DNA from: Candidatus Defluviilinea gracilis | GTDB taxonomy: Bacteria > Chloroflexota > Anaerolineae > Anaerolineales > Villigracilaceae | Direction: 5' to 3' | DNA: 64,000 bases | Assembly (NCBI GenBank): GCA_016716235.1 | Contig: JADJWS010000005.1 | Span: forward strand, 62,001-126,000 | In this document: in pieces, positions 48,072 to 55,868 of the stretch | Layout of the letters: each line of letters starts with the position of its first letter | How positions within the stretch are numbered: the stretch's first letter is position 1 | Notes under the pieces: model-generated | Databases searched by the model: none | What the model was told of the DNA's origin: nothing | What the model saw: the letters and a program-made list of their open reading frames with translations, nothing else | Position numbers and translations under genes: made by a program

Positions 48072-49122
48072 GCGGGTTTGCTGAAAACTGTATTATGGCA
48101 ACTCATCATCCGTAAATGCTGGCACATTTTTAATTTTAATACCGCTTAGTTCTGATACATACTCCATGAAACTGTTTATTTGTTCAGGGTCTCTATCATT
48201 TGTTTCCCAACTTGTTGACAATCTATATCCATTCGTAAATTTGACAATGTATACCAAGCGATTACTTCCTTCCTTTTTCTGCTTTGAACTAAGAATAGAA
48301 GCAACGTCAGTGTAATATTGTTTTTCTCCTATATTCCAGAGTTCATTGATAACCAATTTATCTGGATATGCCACTGTGTAGTAATCAAGCATTAAAGTTG
48401 ATGCAATGATGCAGAGTAATGTGAATGCGCCAAAGAAAATATAAAAGGTTTTATTTGTGTTTCCTGATGATTTCATCGTGTTAAATTTTTGATATTCTGA
48501 ATACTTATCTCCCAACAAAAGACGAATGATTAAGTACATAAGTATGGTTGAACCGATAATACCAACAAATATAGCGATGATTCCCCATGATATAGGCAAT
48601 GGCAAGAACATGTAATTTGATTGAGGTAGTAAAGAATATCGAAAATCGCTAATTTTTACCAATGCCAACCAAGATATATAACCTACTACTGGGACAGAGA
48701 TAAAGAACAACGCCAAAGCATAAATATCCCACTTGCCATATTTTGTTGACAACTCTACCATCTCTTGATTTCTTTTCTCGTCATTTTTTGCTATGGTTTC
48801 TAATTCAGATGGTAAAACATCAAAACTTTCTTGGCAGTAACGGCAAATATCATCTTTCTCAGGAACTACTCGTTTGCAATGAACGCATACTTTTTTATTG
48901 GGTGTCAATAAGACTATGAGCAAAAAAATTGGACCGCCCCAAATGGGAAGCAAAAATGCCATCAAGACTGTTACGATAGTTGTAACAGCCAAATCATCAA
49001 AAAGGAATTTTGATTGATTTCTTCCAAGAATAAACCAACCAATTACCCCAAAACCTGCCCAAATCACGAAAGGATAATTTATGTTTTCCATACCGATTAC
49101 TATTCAAATGGCAAGCACCCAA
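47947..49122 (-). mobile_element. Putative integron cassette 1 (about 1176 bp)
   Basis: The unit runs between the predicted cut points of attC-like sites 2 and 1. It holds one gene (48093-49091) read in the cassette direction. Its first bases (TTGGGTGC on the minus strand) are complementary to its own outer attC box (GCTCCCAAC, one mismatch), the relation expected in an integron cassette. Confidence 0.65.
48093..49091 (-). CDS. AT-rich cassette membrane protein with zinc ribbon
   Basis: The 332-aa protein has two N-terminal membrane helices (about residues 8-24 and 36-60), a short cytoplasmic zinc ribbon CVHCKRVVPEKDDICRYCQ (residues 69-87), and three further helices (about 122-140, 160-190, 215-235). 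The C-terminal 100 residues are soluble. Codon use is much more AT-rich than in neighbouring genes, pointing to recent transfer. No family was recognised. It lies in the expected position of a cassette gene, 31 bases after the cassette's 5' cut point, and is probably expressed leftwards from the promoter at 49879-49907. Confidence 0.7.
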   Translation of the reverse strand: MENINYPFVIWAGFGVIGWFILGRNQSKFLFDDLAVTTIVTVLMAFLLPIWGGPIFLLIVLLTPNKKVCVHCKRVVPEKDDICRYCQESFDVLPSELETIAKNDEKRNQEMVELSTKYGKWDIYALALFFISVPVVGYISWLALVKISDFRYSLLPQSNYMFLPLPISWGIIAIFVGIIGSTILMYLIIRLLLGDKYSEYQKFNTMKSSGNTNKTFYIFFGAFTLLCIIASTLMLDYYTVAYPDKLVINELWNIGEKQYYTDVASILSSKQKKEGSNRLVYIVKFTNGYRLSTSWETNDRDPEQINSFMEYVSELSGIKIKNVPAFTDDELP

Positions 49123-49246
49123 CGGTTTGCGTTAGCGGATTTTGGGCGGGCTGGGAAAAGGCTTGAGATGTAGAAAAAACTTGAAGCGAGAAAAATGCTT
49201 CTCGAAGCCGCAGACTCCCAAAAATCCGCTGCACGCTTTGTTGGCA
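49117..49246 (-). other. attC-like recombination site 2 (130 bp)
   Basis: On the minus strand the outer boxes are TGCCAAC (49246-49240) and GTTGGGT (49123-49117), the latter an exact GTTRRRY core. Stems AGCGGATTTTGGG (49134-49146) and CCCAAAAATCCGCT (49217-49230) pair with one bulged base, and CGCTAACGC-type inner boxes lie five bases inside. Site 1 is almost the same length and structure. Confidence 0.72.
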
Positions 49247-49832
49247 AGAACCGACGAATGCCAGACTCTTTGCCGATAAACCAGAACCACAACCAACTTG
49301 ACTAGATTTTACACCCGACAAACTTTTTGACAATGATTTTGCCCAAAAAACAATGACCGAATTTTGAAAATGCCAAAACCTGATTTGCTGAACCTGACAA
49401 AAAAAGCCCGAACCCAATTTACCAAAACCTTAATTGAAAAACTTGAAGTCAATTTTGGAAACCATGCAAAGCCAAAAAGTGACATTGTTGATAAAACGAA
49501 CTTTTGCAAACCAAAGCCACGACGAAAAACCTTGAAGCCCATTTTGAAAACCATGCAAAGCCAAAAAATGACTTTGCCATAGAATGAATTTTTACCAATC
49601 AAAACTTTTACAAACCGAAACCTTGACCGAAGAACATAAGCTGATTTAGAAGCCCCGACACAATTTGAAAACACGAAAGATTTGGAAAACGCCACTGCTA
49701 AAAGACTTGGCTTTATTGAAACAGAAATTTTGCTAAAAACCCGAAACTTAATTTTGAAAACGCAAACGCTAATTGAAGACGAAACTTAATTTTGGAAAAC
49801 GTATTTAGGTTTTTACCGAAGGTTCTTGCCAA
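49123..49832 (-). mobile_element. Putative integron cassette 2, no recognisable gene (about 710 bp)
   Basis: The unit ends at attC-like site 2 and begins at the attI-like junction near 49832. Its first bases, TTGGCAAGAACC on the minus strand, are complementary over 12 bases to the outer attC segment GGTTCTTGCCAA (forward-strand copies at 49241-49252 and 49821-49832). The interior (about 49260-49820) is A-rich on the plus strand and C/G-poor, with degenerate direct repeats such as AAACCATGCAAAGCCAAAAA at 49460-49479 and 49549-49568. The open frames across it have very biased composition and are not supported as genes. Confidence 0.6.
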
Positions 49833-49841
49833 CTTTGTCTT
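49825..49841 (-). other. attI-like junction
   Basis: On the minus strand the sequence AAGACAAAG-TTGGCA precedes cassette 2. This resembles the attI core AACAAAG-TTRRRY that lies at the start of integron arrays. No attC-type second arm is seen to its right, so it marks the array's edge rather than another cassette boundary. Confidence 0.45.
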
Positions 49842-49878
49842 AACCAGCCTACAGGCTGTATAATTGCCTATGTACAGC

Positions 49879-49907
49879 ATTATAAATCTCTCCTCACAAT
49901 CCAACAA
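49879..49907 (-). promoter_or_regulatory. Promoter reading into the cassette cluster
   Basis: On the minus strand, TTGTTG (49907-49902), a 17-bp spacer, then TATAAT (49884-49879). It faces left, across the attI-like junction, like an integron Pc promoter, and no other gene lies to its left before cassette 2. Confidence 0.6.
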
Positions 49908-49930
49908 CAAATTATAAGACCTTCCACCTC

Positions 49931-50013
49931 ATGCGTCTCAAAGCAGACCTCCTCCTCTTCCTCGTCGCCATCATCTGGGGGACGGGATTCGTGGCGCAGG
50001 GAGTGGCGGCGCG
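49931..50013 (+). pseudogene. Truncated EamA/DMT-transporter gene, 5' fragment
   Basis: The frame starts MRLKADLLLFLVAIIWGTGF, typical of the first helix of EamA family transporters, and continues to VAQGVAA. It is then cut off by the palindromic terminator at 50015-50051, leaving about 27 codons of a gene that should have about 300. The remnant lies beside the cassette cluster edge and beside the protease-inhibitor genes, so an insertion or deletion removed the rest. Confidence 0.75.
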
Positions 50014-50014
50014 G

Positions 50015-50051
50015 AAGAACAAGCCCCCGATATTATCGGGGGCTTGTTCTT
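50015..50051. terminator. Palindromic terminator between emfourin-like gene and truncated EamA gene
   Basis: AAGAACAAGCCCCCGATA, one base, then its complement ending CTTGTTCTT: 18-bp arms. The T-run at its left end (minus strand) suits the emfourin-like gene that ends at 50050. Confidence 0.8.
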
Positions 50052-50370
50052 AATGCTTTTTGATTTTCTTCCTCGCCAGTCGATTGAGTAGCTCCAACAG
50101 TTCCTGCATTTTCTCATCCTCGGGCGCGTCACCGGTGATGACCGTGTGATGCCATTTCCCCGCTTCCACCGTGATGACGTACGTGAATGCATCGGGCACG
50201 GATTCGCCGCTTGTAAGTTTCGCGGGAAGTTCGGGGAAATCGAGGGCGTCGAGCAACTCCCTCAAGGTCTGCGAGAGATCGTCGGGCAGGTCGCTCACGT
50301 CGAAGTCTGCCGCGAGGCGGATGCCTGCAAACCCTCCGGTGCGTTCGAATTTGATTCGTTCCACGTCCAT
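50050..50370 (-). CDS. Emfourin-like inhibitor of M4 metalloproteases
   Basis: The 106-aa protein starts VERIKFERTGGFAGIRLAAD, the family start of emfourin, a protein inhibitor of protealysin-type M4 peptidases. The acidic middle (DVSDLPDDLSQTLRELLDAL) and C-terminal TYVITVEAGKWHHTVITGD also fit. It is encoded downstream of an M4 protease gene on the same strand, the usual order of the inhibitor pair. It should bind the protease in the cytoplasm or after secretion and keep it inactive. A gap of 90 bp with a repeat fragment separates the genes. GCAAGGAG precedes the start. Confidence 0.82.
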   Translation of the reverse strand: MDVERIKFERTGGFAGIRLAADFDVSDLPDDLSQTLRELLDALDFPELPAKLTSGESVPDAFTYVITVEAGKWHHTVITGDAPEDEKMQELLELLNRLARKKIKKH

Positions 50371-50460
50371 TTGAAACTCCTTGCTATTTCATCCTGAGGG
50401 ATGCCTCGCGTTCCGAAAGGTCTCCCGCGCGACAGCGTCCGAAGAATGGCATGCGCTTAC

Positions 50461-51600
50461 TTACGCCGCGCCGAGGAAGCGCAGTGTCGCTTCGAGACAG
50501 CCTTTTGGCTCGGGCGTTTCGCCGCCGATGGCGATGCCGACTCCCGCCCAGCCGTTTTTGACGGCTTGTTGCTCAAGGCTCCCACTGCCGAACAACTCTC
50601 CCGCCGCCTGATGCGTGAGGTCCGCGCATTGCTGAAAGTTAGAATTTTCGCCAAGTTTGTCGCGCAGGGTCACATACCAGATCATCCCCGTTTTTTCCCA
50701 CGCGTATCCGCCGATCTCCATCGCGGCGCGGTAGAAGGCGTGGTTCGGGATACCGGAATTGATGTGCACGCCGCCGTTATCGCTCGCCGTGTTCACATAC
50801 TCTTTCATGTGCGCGGGTTGCGGGTCTTTGCCGAGCACGGGATCGTCGTACGCCGTGCCGGGCGCTTTCATCGTGCGGATGCCGAAGCCGTTCACGTTGG
50901 AGGTGAACAAACCCGCGCCGATGATCCAATCCGCTTCGGCGGCGGTCTGGCGCGATTGATACTGTTTCACCAGTGAGCCGAACACATCCGACATGTGCTC
51001 GTTCAACGCGCCCGGCTGTTGCGAGTAGACGAGCTTGGCTTCGAACTGCGTGACGCCGTGCGTAAGCTCGTGTCCGATGATATCGATGGCGATGGTGAAG
51101 CGGTTGAACAGACGATCCTCCGCGGGCAGGTTTTCATCGCCGTCGCCGTACACCATTTGTTTGCCGTCCCAGAAGGCGTTATCGTAGCCGGTGCGGTAAT
51201 GCACGCTCGAGTCGAGCCGCATGGCGTTGTTGTTGATCGAGTTGCGCCCGTACACATCTTTGTACAGATCGTAGGTGACGCCGCTCCCATCGTACGCTTC
51301 ATTCACCGCCGCGTCCGCGCTGGCAGGGTCGCCTTCGCGGCGCACAGCTGTGCCGGGCAGGGATGTGCCGCGCTTCACATCGTAGACGATGCGTTCCTTG
51401 CCGCCCTCCGCGGCGCGTGGCATGGTGGGGGCGAACAAATCAGCCAGGCTGGCGCGCATGGCGCGTTCTGCCCGTAATTGATAGACAACGCTGATGTTGT
51501 CCATTGCCATTTGTTTCTGCGCGTCGGAACCTTTGGTGGCGATCTGCTCCAGCATGTGTTCCGGGAGGATACATTCAAGCGAATGACGGTGGTTATGCAT
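50461..51600 (-). CDS. Protealysin-like M4 metallopeptidase
   Basis: The 379-aa protease has a short protealysin-type propeptide (residues 1-50, with SLECILPEHMLEQIATKGS) and no signal peptide. The zinc motif is HELTH with His177, Glu178 and His181, followed by NEHMSDVFG with the third ligand Glu and DNGGVHINSGIPNHAFY with the catalytic His. It keeps the thermolysin fold and should cleave proteins. Lack of a signal peptide suits the protealysin group, which may act inside cells or leave by other routes. The inhibitor gene follows. Confidence 0.93.
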   Translation of the reverse strand: MHNHRHSLECILPEHMLEQIATKGSDAQKQMAMDNISVVYQLRAERAMRASLADLFAPTMPRAAEGGKERIVYDVKRGTSLPGTAVRREGDPASADAAVNEAYDGSGVTYDLYKDVYGRNSINNNAMRLDSSVHYRTGYDNAFWDGKQMVYGDGDENLPAEDRLFNRFTIAIDIIGHELTHGVTQFEAKLVYSQQPGALNEHMSDVFGSLVKQYQSRQTAAEADWIIGAGLFTSNVNGFGIRTMKAPGTAYDDPVLGKDPQPAHMKEYVNTASDNGGVHINSGIPNHAFYRAAMEIGGYAWEKTGMIWYVTLRDKLGENSNFQQCADLTHQAAGELFGSGSLEQQAVKNGWAGVGIAIGGETPEPKGCLEATLRFLGAA

Positions 51601-51700
51601 GAGGTTTGTCCTTTCAGAGTTTGCCTGGTTTCAGTATACGGCGTTTTAGGGCATATTACAAATTACGGAAGTGGCGAAACAAGTGTGTAAAAATCCTCTT

Positions 51701-51753
51701 CGCCACAGAGAAAAAATCTCAAGGTTCTCTGCGTGCTCTGTGGTTAAAAACGT
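51701..51753. repeat. Intergenic CACAGAG-type inverted repeat
   Basis: GCCACAGAGAAAAAATCTC and GCGTGCTCTGTGGTT form an imperfect palindrome in the gap between the protease and carboxylase genes. No gene was seen in this gap. Confidence 0.65.
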
Positions 51754-51786
51754 TTTGGTAGACACTGCCATTCACTCTCTATCAAA

Positions 51787-52284
51787 TCAAACCACGCTCA
51801 ACAGCGCCTGTTTTTGCTCCACGCTTTCGCCAGGCTTGACCCTGATGCGGCTGACCTTCCCATCGCGCGGTGATTTCAACTCGTTTTGCATCTTCATCGA
51901 TTCGAGGATGAGAAGCACCTGTCCTTTTTTGATTTCCTGCCCGTCTTCCACCGGCACTGCCACCACCAACCCGGGCATCGGCGCTTTGAGGTTGAACTCG
52001 CCGCTTTCGGCGACGCCCCCGCCTGCCGCGGCGCGCAAGCGCTTCTCGCGCTCGTCTTCCACAACCACGGGATATAACCGCCCGCGCAGGAGCACTTGCC
52101 AATTCTCATCGCCGCGCGCGATGTACGACTCGTGCGACATACCGTCTGCGATCAGCGAGTAGACCGGCTGTCCGCTCACGGTGACGAAGTCGATCTCGTA
52201 CGTCTTGCCGTTCACGCTGACGTGTTTTTCGTCGATGATGTCGACGAGGAAGTCCTTGCCTTCCACTGTGGCAACGTATTTCAT
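51787..52284 (-). CDS. Biotin carboxyl carrier protein subunit of acyl-CoA carboxylase
   Basis: The 165-aa protein has a C-terminal biotinyl domain with ILESMKMQNEL, where Lys131 is the biotin site. An N-terminal beta-rich part (residues 1-95), as in the sodium-pump/propionyl-CoA type, replaces the usual AccB linker. It carries CO2 between the biotin carboxylase and the carboxyltransferase. It is downstream of both partner genes in the order CT-BC-BCCP, so the three make one complex. The stop-to-start gap to the BC gene is three bases. Confidence 0.92.
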   Translation of the reverse strand: MKYVATVEGKDFLVDIIDEKHVSVNGKTYEIDFVTVSGQPVYSLIADGMSHESYIARGDENWQVLLRGRLYPVVVEDEREKRLRAAAGGGVAESGEFNLKAPMPGLVVAVPVEDGQEIKKGQVLLILESMKMQNELKSPRDGKVSRIRVKPGESVEQKQALLSVV

Positions 52285-52287
52285 GGT

Positions 52288-53796
52288 TTACCTGTGCATC
52301 CTTTCCCAGCGACTGACCCACCTCCAGTTGCTGGCATCTCGTTCGTTGCGTTGCACGAATTGCGATGACACTTCGGTTTCGTGGTGTTCAACCAGCGTGG
52401 CGAGGATCGCCGCGACTTCGGAAAAATCCTGGCGATTTTCCTCCGCATCTTCCATCGAGAAGCGTTCCTCCACAAAACGCGTGTCGTATTGCCCGCCCAT
52501 GAAGCGATGCGAATCCATCATCGTCTGGTGGAAGGGGATGTTCGTCCGCACGCCGACGATGCGATACTCTTCGAGCGCGCGGCGCATGCGCAAGATGGCT
52601 TGCGCGCGCGTCTCGCCCCACACGATCAACTTGGCGATCATCGGGTCGTAGAATGGCGTAATTTCGAAGCCAGGATACACCCCCGTATCCACGCGCACGC
52701 CGGGACCGGTGGGGAGCAGGCTGTGCGTGATGCGCCCGGTGGACGGCATGAAGTTGTTGTAGGGGTCCTCGGCGTTGACGCGGCACTCAATAGCGTGACC
52801 GTTGAATTGCACCTCGTCTTGTGCGTAGCTCAAAGGGCGACCGCGCGCGATGCGAAGTTGTTCCTTGACGATGTCGATGCCGGTCACCATTTCGGTCACA
52901 GGATGCTCCACTTGCAAGCGCGTGTTCATTTCGAGGAAGTAGAAGTTTTTGTTCTTGTCGAGCAGGAATTCGATCGTCCCCGCGTTGACGTAGTCCACCG
53001 ATTTGGCGGCTTTCACAGCCAGCGCACCCATCTTCGCGCGGAGATCGTCGTCCAACGCGGAGGAGAGCGCTTCTTCCAACAATTTCTGGTGACGCCGCTG
53101 TAGGGAGCATTCGCGTTCCCCGAGGTGGATCACGTTGCCATGCTTATCTGCGAGGATTTGAATTTCGATATGCCGCGCGTCGATGATCAATTTTTCGAGG
53201 TAGACGTTGCCGTCCCCAAATGCCGATTCAGCCTCCCGTCGGGCAGAGGCGAGCAGGGTCGGCATTTCTTCCAGGTTGGTCACTTCGCGCATCCCTTTGC
53301 CTCCGCCGCCGGCTGTGGCTTTGATCAATAAGGGGAAGCCGATCTCTGTCGCTTTAGCAAGCAATTCGTCGTCGGTCATGTTGCCCACATCTTCGGTGCC
53401 CGGCACCACCGGCACACCGGCTTTGATGACGGTGGCGCGGGCTTCGGCTTTATCTCCCATCGCCGCAATGGAGGAGGGTTTCGGTCCGATAAATGCGATG
53501 CCCGCTTCTTCGCACATGGCTGAGAACGATTCGCGCTCGGCAAGGAAGCCGTAGCCCGGATGGATCGCGTCCACATTGGCTTTGCGGGCGATGTCCATGA
53601 TCTTGTCCGCGCGTAAATAGGATTCGCGCGAAGGCGCGGGACCGAGCAGGTATGCCTCATCCGCAAAGCGGACGTGTAGCCCGCGTCGGTCGGCTTCGGA
53701 GTAGACCGCCACGGTGTCGATGCCCAGCTCCCTGCATGCGCGGATGATGCGCACCGCGATCTCGCCTCGATTTGCTACTAATACTTTATTGAACAT
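52288..53796 (-). CDS. Biotin carboxylase subunit (AccC/PccA type)
   Basis: The 502-aa ATP-grasp enzyme carboxylates biotin. It shows NKVLVANRGEIAVRIIRACRE, the glycine-rich ATP loop KATAGGGGKGMREV near residue 165, and the ATP-grasp ERECSLQRRHQKLLEEALS segment. MNTRLQVEHPVTEMVTG is followed by the catalytic Arg region ECRVNAEDPYNNF. Length (about 50 residues more than E. coli AccC) fits the propionyl-CoA type. The start at 53796 is set by GGAGCATCC; the open frame extends nine codons upstream. Confidence 0.95.
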   Translation of the reverse strand: MFNKVLVANRGEIAVRIIRACRELGIDTVAVYSEADRRGLHVRFADEAYLLGPAPSRESYLRADKIMDIARKANVDAIHPGYGFLAERESFSAMCEEAGIAFIGPKPSSIAAMGDKAEARATVIKAGVPVVPGTEDVGNMTDDELLAKATEIGFPLLIKATAGGGGKGMREVTNLEEMPTLLASARREAESAFGDGNVYLEKLIIDARHIEIQILADKHGNVIHLGERECSLQRRHQKLLEEALSSALDDDLRAKMGALAVKAAKSVDYVNAGTIEFLLDKNKNFYFLEMNTRLQVEHPVTEMVTGIDIVKEQLRIARGRPLSYAQDEVQFNGHAIECRVNAEDPYNNFMPSTGRITHSLLPTGPGVRVDTGVYPGFEITPFYDPMIAKLIVWGETRAQAILRMRRALEEYRIVGVRTNIPFHQTMMDSHRFMGGQYDTRFVEERFSMEDAEENRQDFSEVAAILATLVEHHETEVSSQFVQRNERDASNWRWVSRWERMHR

Positions 53797-53828
53797 GGAT
53801 GCTCCGCATGGTTCAAGTTTCACATTCC

Positions 53829-53862
53829 AACTACCTGAAACCTGAAACCTGAAACCTGAAAC
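53829..53862. repeat. Tandem CTGAAAC repeat
   Basis: Four copies of the heptamer ACCTGAA(A) (33 bases) fill the gap between the BC and CT genes. Confidence 0.8.
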
Positions 53863-55410
53863 CTAGAGTGGGATATTCCCGTGTTTCTTCGCCGGGTTGG
53901 TATCGCGCTTGTTGCTCAACATTTCCAGCGCGTTGATCAAGCGCGGGCGAGTTTCCTTCGGCTCGATCACATCGTCGATGTAGCCGCGTTCTGCCGCCAC
54001 GTAGGGGCTGGCGAATTTCTCGCGGTAATCCGCCACCAATTCCGCTTTCCTTGCTACGGGGTCCTTTGCTTTTTCTAATTCTTTGCGGAAGATGATGTTG
54101 ACCGCGCCATCGGGTCCCATCACGGCGATCTCGGCAGAGGGCCACGCAAGGTTTATATCACTGCGGATGTGTTTGGACGACATCACGCAATACGCGCCGC
54201 CGTACGCCTTGCGGGTGACCACCGTCAACTTCGGCACGGTGGCTTCGCAATAGGCGTATAACAACTTGGCGCCAGAGCGGATGATGCCATGGTGTTCCTG
54301 GTTGGTGCCCGGTAAAAAGCCTGGCACATCTTCGAATGTGATGATGGGAATGTTGAACGAGTCGCAGAAGCGAACGAAGCGCGCGCCTTTTTCACTGGCG
54401 TCGATATCAAGCACTCCAGCCAGCACGGCGGGTTGATTTGCCACGATCCCCACCGAATGACCGCCCAGACGCGCAAACCCAACCACGATGTTTTGCGCGT
54501 AATTTTCATGGATCTCGAAAAACTGCCCGCCATCCATGATCGGGCGGATCACGTCTTTGATATCGTACGGCTTGTTCGCATCATCGGGGATGATGCCGTC
54601 GAGGGTCTCGTCCATACGCAGTGGATCGTCGGTGACGAGGAACGGCGGATCTTCCATGTTGTTCTGCGGCAGGTAGCCGAGCATTTTGCGGATCAGGAAC
54701 AACGTATCGGCTTCGCTGTCTGCCGCCACATGGCACACGCCGGACTTTTCCGAATGCACGCTCGCGCCGCCCAGTTCCTCCTGCGTCACTTCCTCGTGGG
54801 TAACGGCTTTGACCACATCGGGTCCCGTCACGAACATGTACGAGGTGTTGCGCGTCATGAAGATGAAATCGGTGAGAGCGGGAGAATACACCGCGCCGCC
54901 GGCGCACGGCCCCATGATGGCGGAAATTTGCGGGACGACCCCCGATGCCATGGTGTTCCGTAAAAAAATATCGGCATAGCCCGCCAGCGCAACCACGCCT
55001 TCTTGAATACGCGCGCCGCCCGAATCGTTCAACCCGATCACAGGCGCGCCAGACTTCATCGCCATATCCATGATCTTGCAAATTTTTTCCGCGTGCACTT
55101 CTCCGAGGCTTCCCCCGAACACGGTGAAATCCTGCGAAAAAACATACACCAACCTGCCTTCGATGGTGCCCCAACCGGTGATCACCGAATCGCTAATGAA
55201 CTTTTGTTTGTCTAACCCGAAATCGTGGGTGCGGTGTTGGACGAACGAGTCCATTTCGCGGAACGAGCCTTTGTCCACCAAAAGTTCGATGCGTTCGCGC
55301 GCGGTGAGCCGCCCTTTTGAGTGTTGCGCCTTGATGCGCTCTTCGCCGCCGCCCAAACGGGATTTTGCCTTGAGGTCATACAGTTTTTGAAGATTGGTCT
55401 GCTTGTTCAT
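53863..55410 (-). CDS. Acyl-CoA carboxylase carboxyltransferase (propionyl/methylmalonyl type)
   Basis: The 515-aa protein belongs to the crotonase-fold beta family of PccB/MmdA. It starts LQKLYDLKAKSRLGGGEERI, has the oxyanion glycine pairs GLNDSGGARIQEGVVALAGY and SAIMGPCAGGAVYSPALTDF in the N-terminal half, and AYGGAYCVMSSKHIRSDIN in the C-terminal half. It transfers the carboxyl group from biotin to propionyl-CoA or a similar acyl-CoA. The exact substrate cannot be told. It is the first gene of the carboxylase trio, with GAGGAACATG at the start. Confidence 0.93.
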   Translation of the reverse strand: MNKQTNLQKLYDLKAKSRLGGGEERIKAQHSKGRLTARERIELLVDKGSFREMDSFVQHRTHDFGLDKQKFISDSVITGWGTIEGRLVYVFSQDFTVFGGSLGEVHAEKICKIMDMAMKSGAPVIGLNDSGGARIQEGVVALAGYADIFLRNTMASGVVPQISAIMGPCAGGAVYSPALTDFIFMTRNTSYMFVTGPDVVKAVTHEEVTQEELGGASVHSEKSGVCHVAADSEADTLFLIRKMLGYLPQNNMEDPPFLVTDDPLRMDETLDGIIPDDANKPYDIKDVIRPIMDGGQFFEIHENYAQNIVVGFARLGGHSVGIVANQPAVLAGVLDIDASEKGARFVRFCDSFNIPIITFEDVPGFLPGTNQEHHGIIRSGAKLLYAYCEATVPKLTVVTRKAYGGAYCVMSSKHIRSDINLAWPSAEIAVMGPDGAVNIIFRKELEKAKDPVARKAELVADYREKFASPYVAAERGYIDDVIEPKETRPRLINALEMLSNKRDTNPAKKHGNIPL

Positions 55411-55816
55411 GTTCCTCGCTTTTTGAAAAATATCGGATCGTGCTTGTGTGAAACAGGATGACAGCCACGATCAACAGGATGACCGCCGATGTAAGAAGCG
55501 CGACCGGCAAGTTCGCCCGCGCCGACTGAAAAAAAACATGTTCGACCCACAAGTGCGCCTGCCACACGCCAGCGGCGGACGCCACCCTCATCCGCGCCGA
55601 CGCGTCCCGGCGAATGATACTCCAACATAGCGCGATTCCTACGATCGCCCAGATGACGCCGGTCAAGGCGAGATAGGCGGGGCTGAGGCTTGCGTCGAAC
55701 TCCACCAACACATCCCACCAGCGTAGGGCGGCGGCGGCGCGCGAAGCGCCCCATGCTGATGGAATTAACACCAGCCATAGGAGCAGGGTTACACCGAAGG
55801 GACGATTGGCAGGCAT
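55376..55816 (-). CDS. Small membrane protein, unknown function
   Basis: A 146-aa protein with three to four hydrophobic helices (about residues 6-23, 45-66, 103-123) and a charged C-terminal tail KSEEHEQADQSSKTV. No family was recognised. Its 3' end overlaps the start of the carboxyltransferase gene by 35 bases in another frame, which is unusual but consistent with a real operon neighbour. It may be part of the same transcript as the carboxylase genes. Confidence 0.6.
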   Translation of the reverse strand: MPANRPFGVTLLLWLVLIPSAWGASRAAAALRWWDVLVEFDASLSPAYLALTGVIWAIVGIALCWSIIRRDASARMRVASAAGVWQAHLWVEHVFFQSARANLPVALLTSAVILLIVAVILFHTSTIRYFSKSEEHEQADQSSKTV

Positions 55817-55868
55817 GAGTCGCTGAGGAAAAGTGGATCAGGCAGAATGGCGGCAAGACGCGTTTTTG

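Noticed and set aside
49309..49695. 128-codon open frame on the minus strand in putative cassette 2
   Set aside because: Composition is extremely Phe-rich and repetitive, it has no ribosome binding site and no family resemblance; it mirrors the A-rich strand bias. Kept only as an observation on the cassette.
55407..55856. Second minus-strand open frame overlapping the small membrane protein upstream of the carboxyltransferase
   Set aside because: It is a shifted-frame shadow with Arg-rich composition; the frame at 55376-55816 has proper membrane helices.
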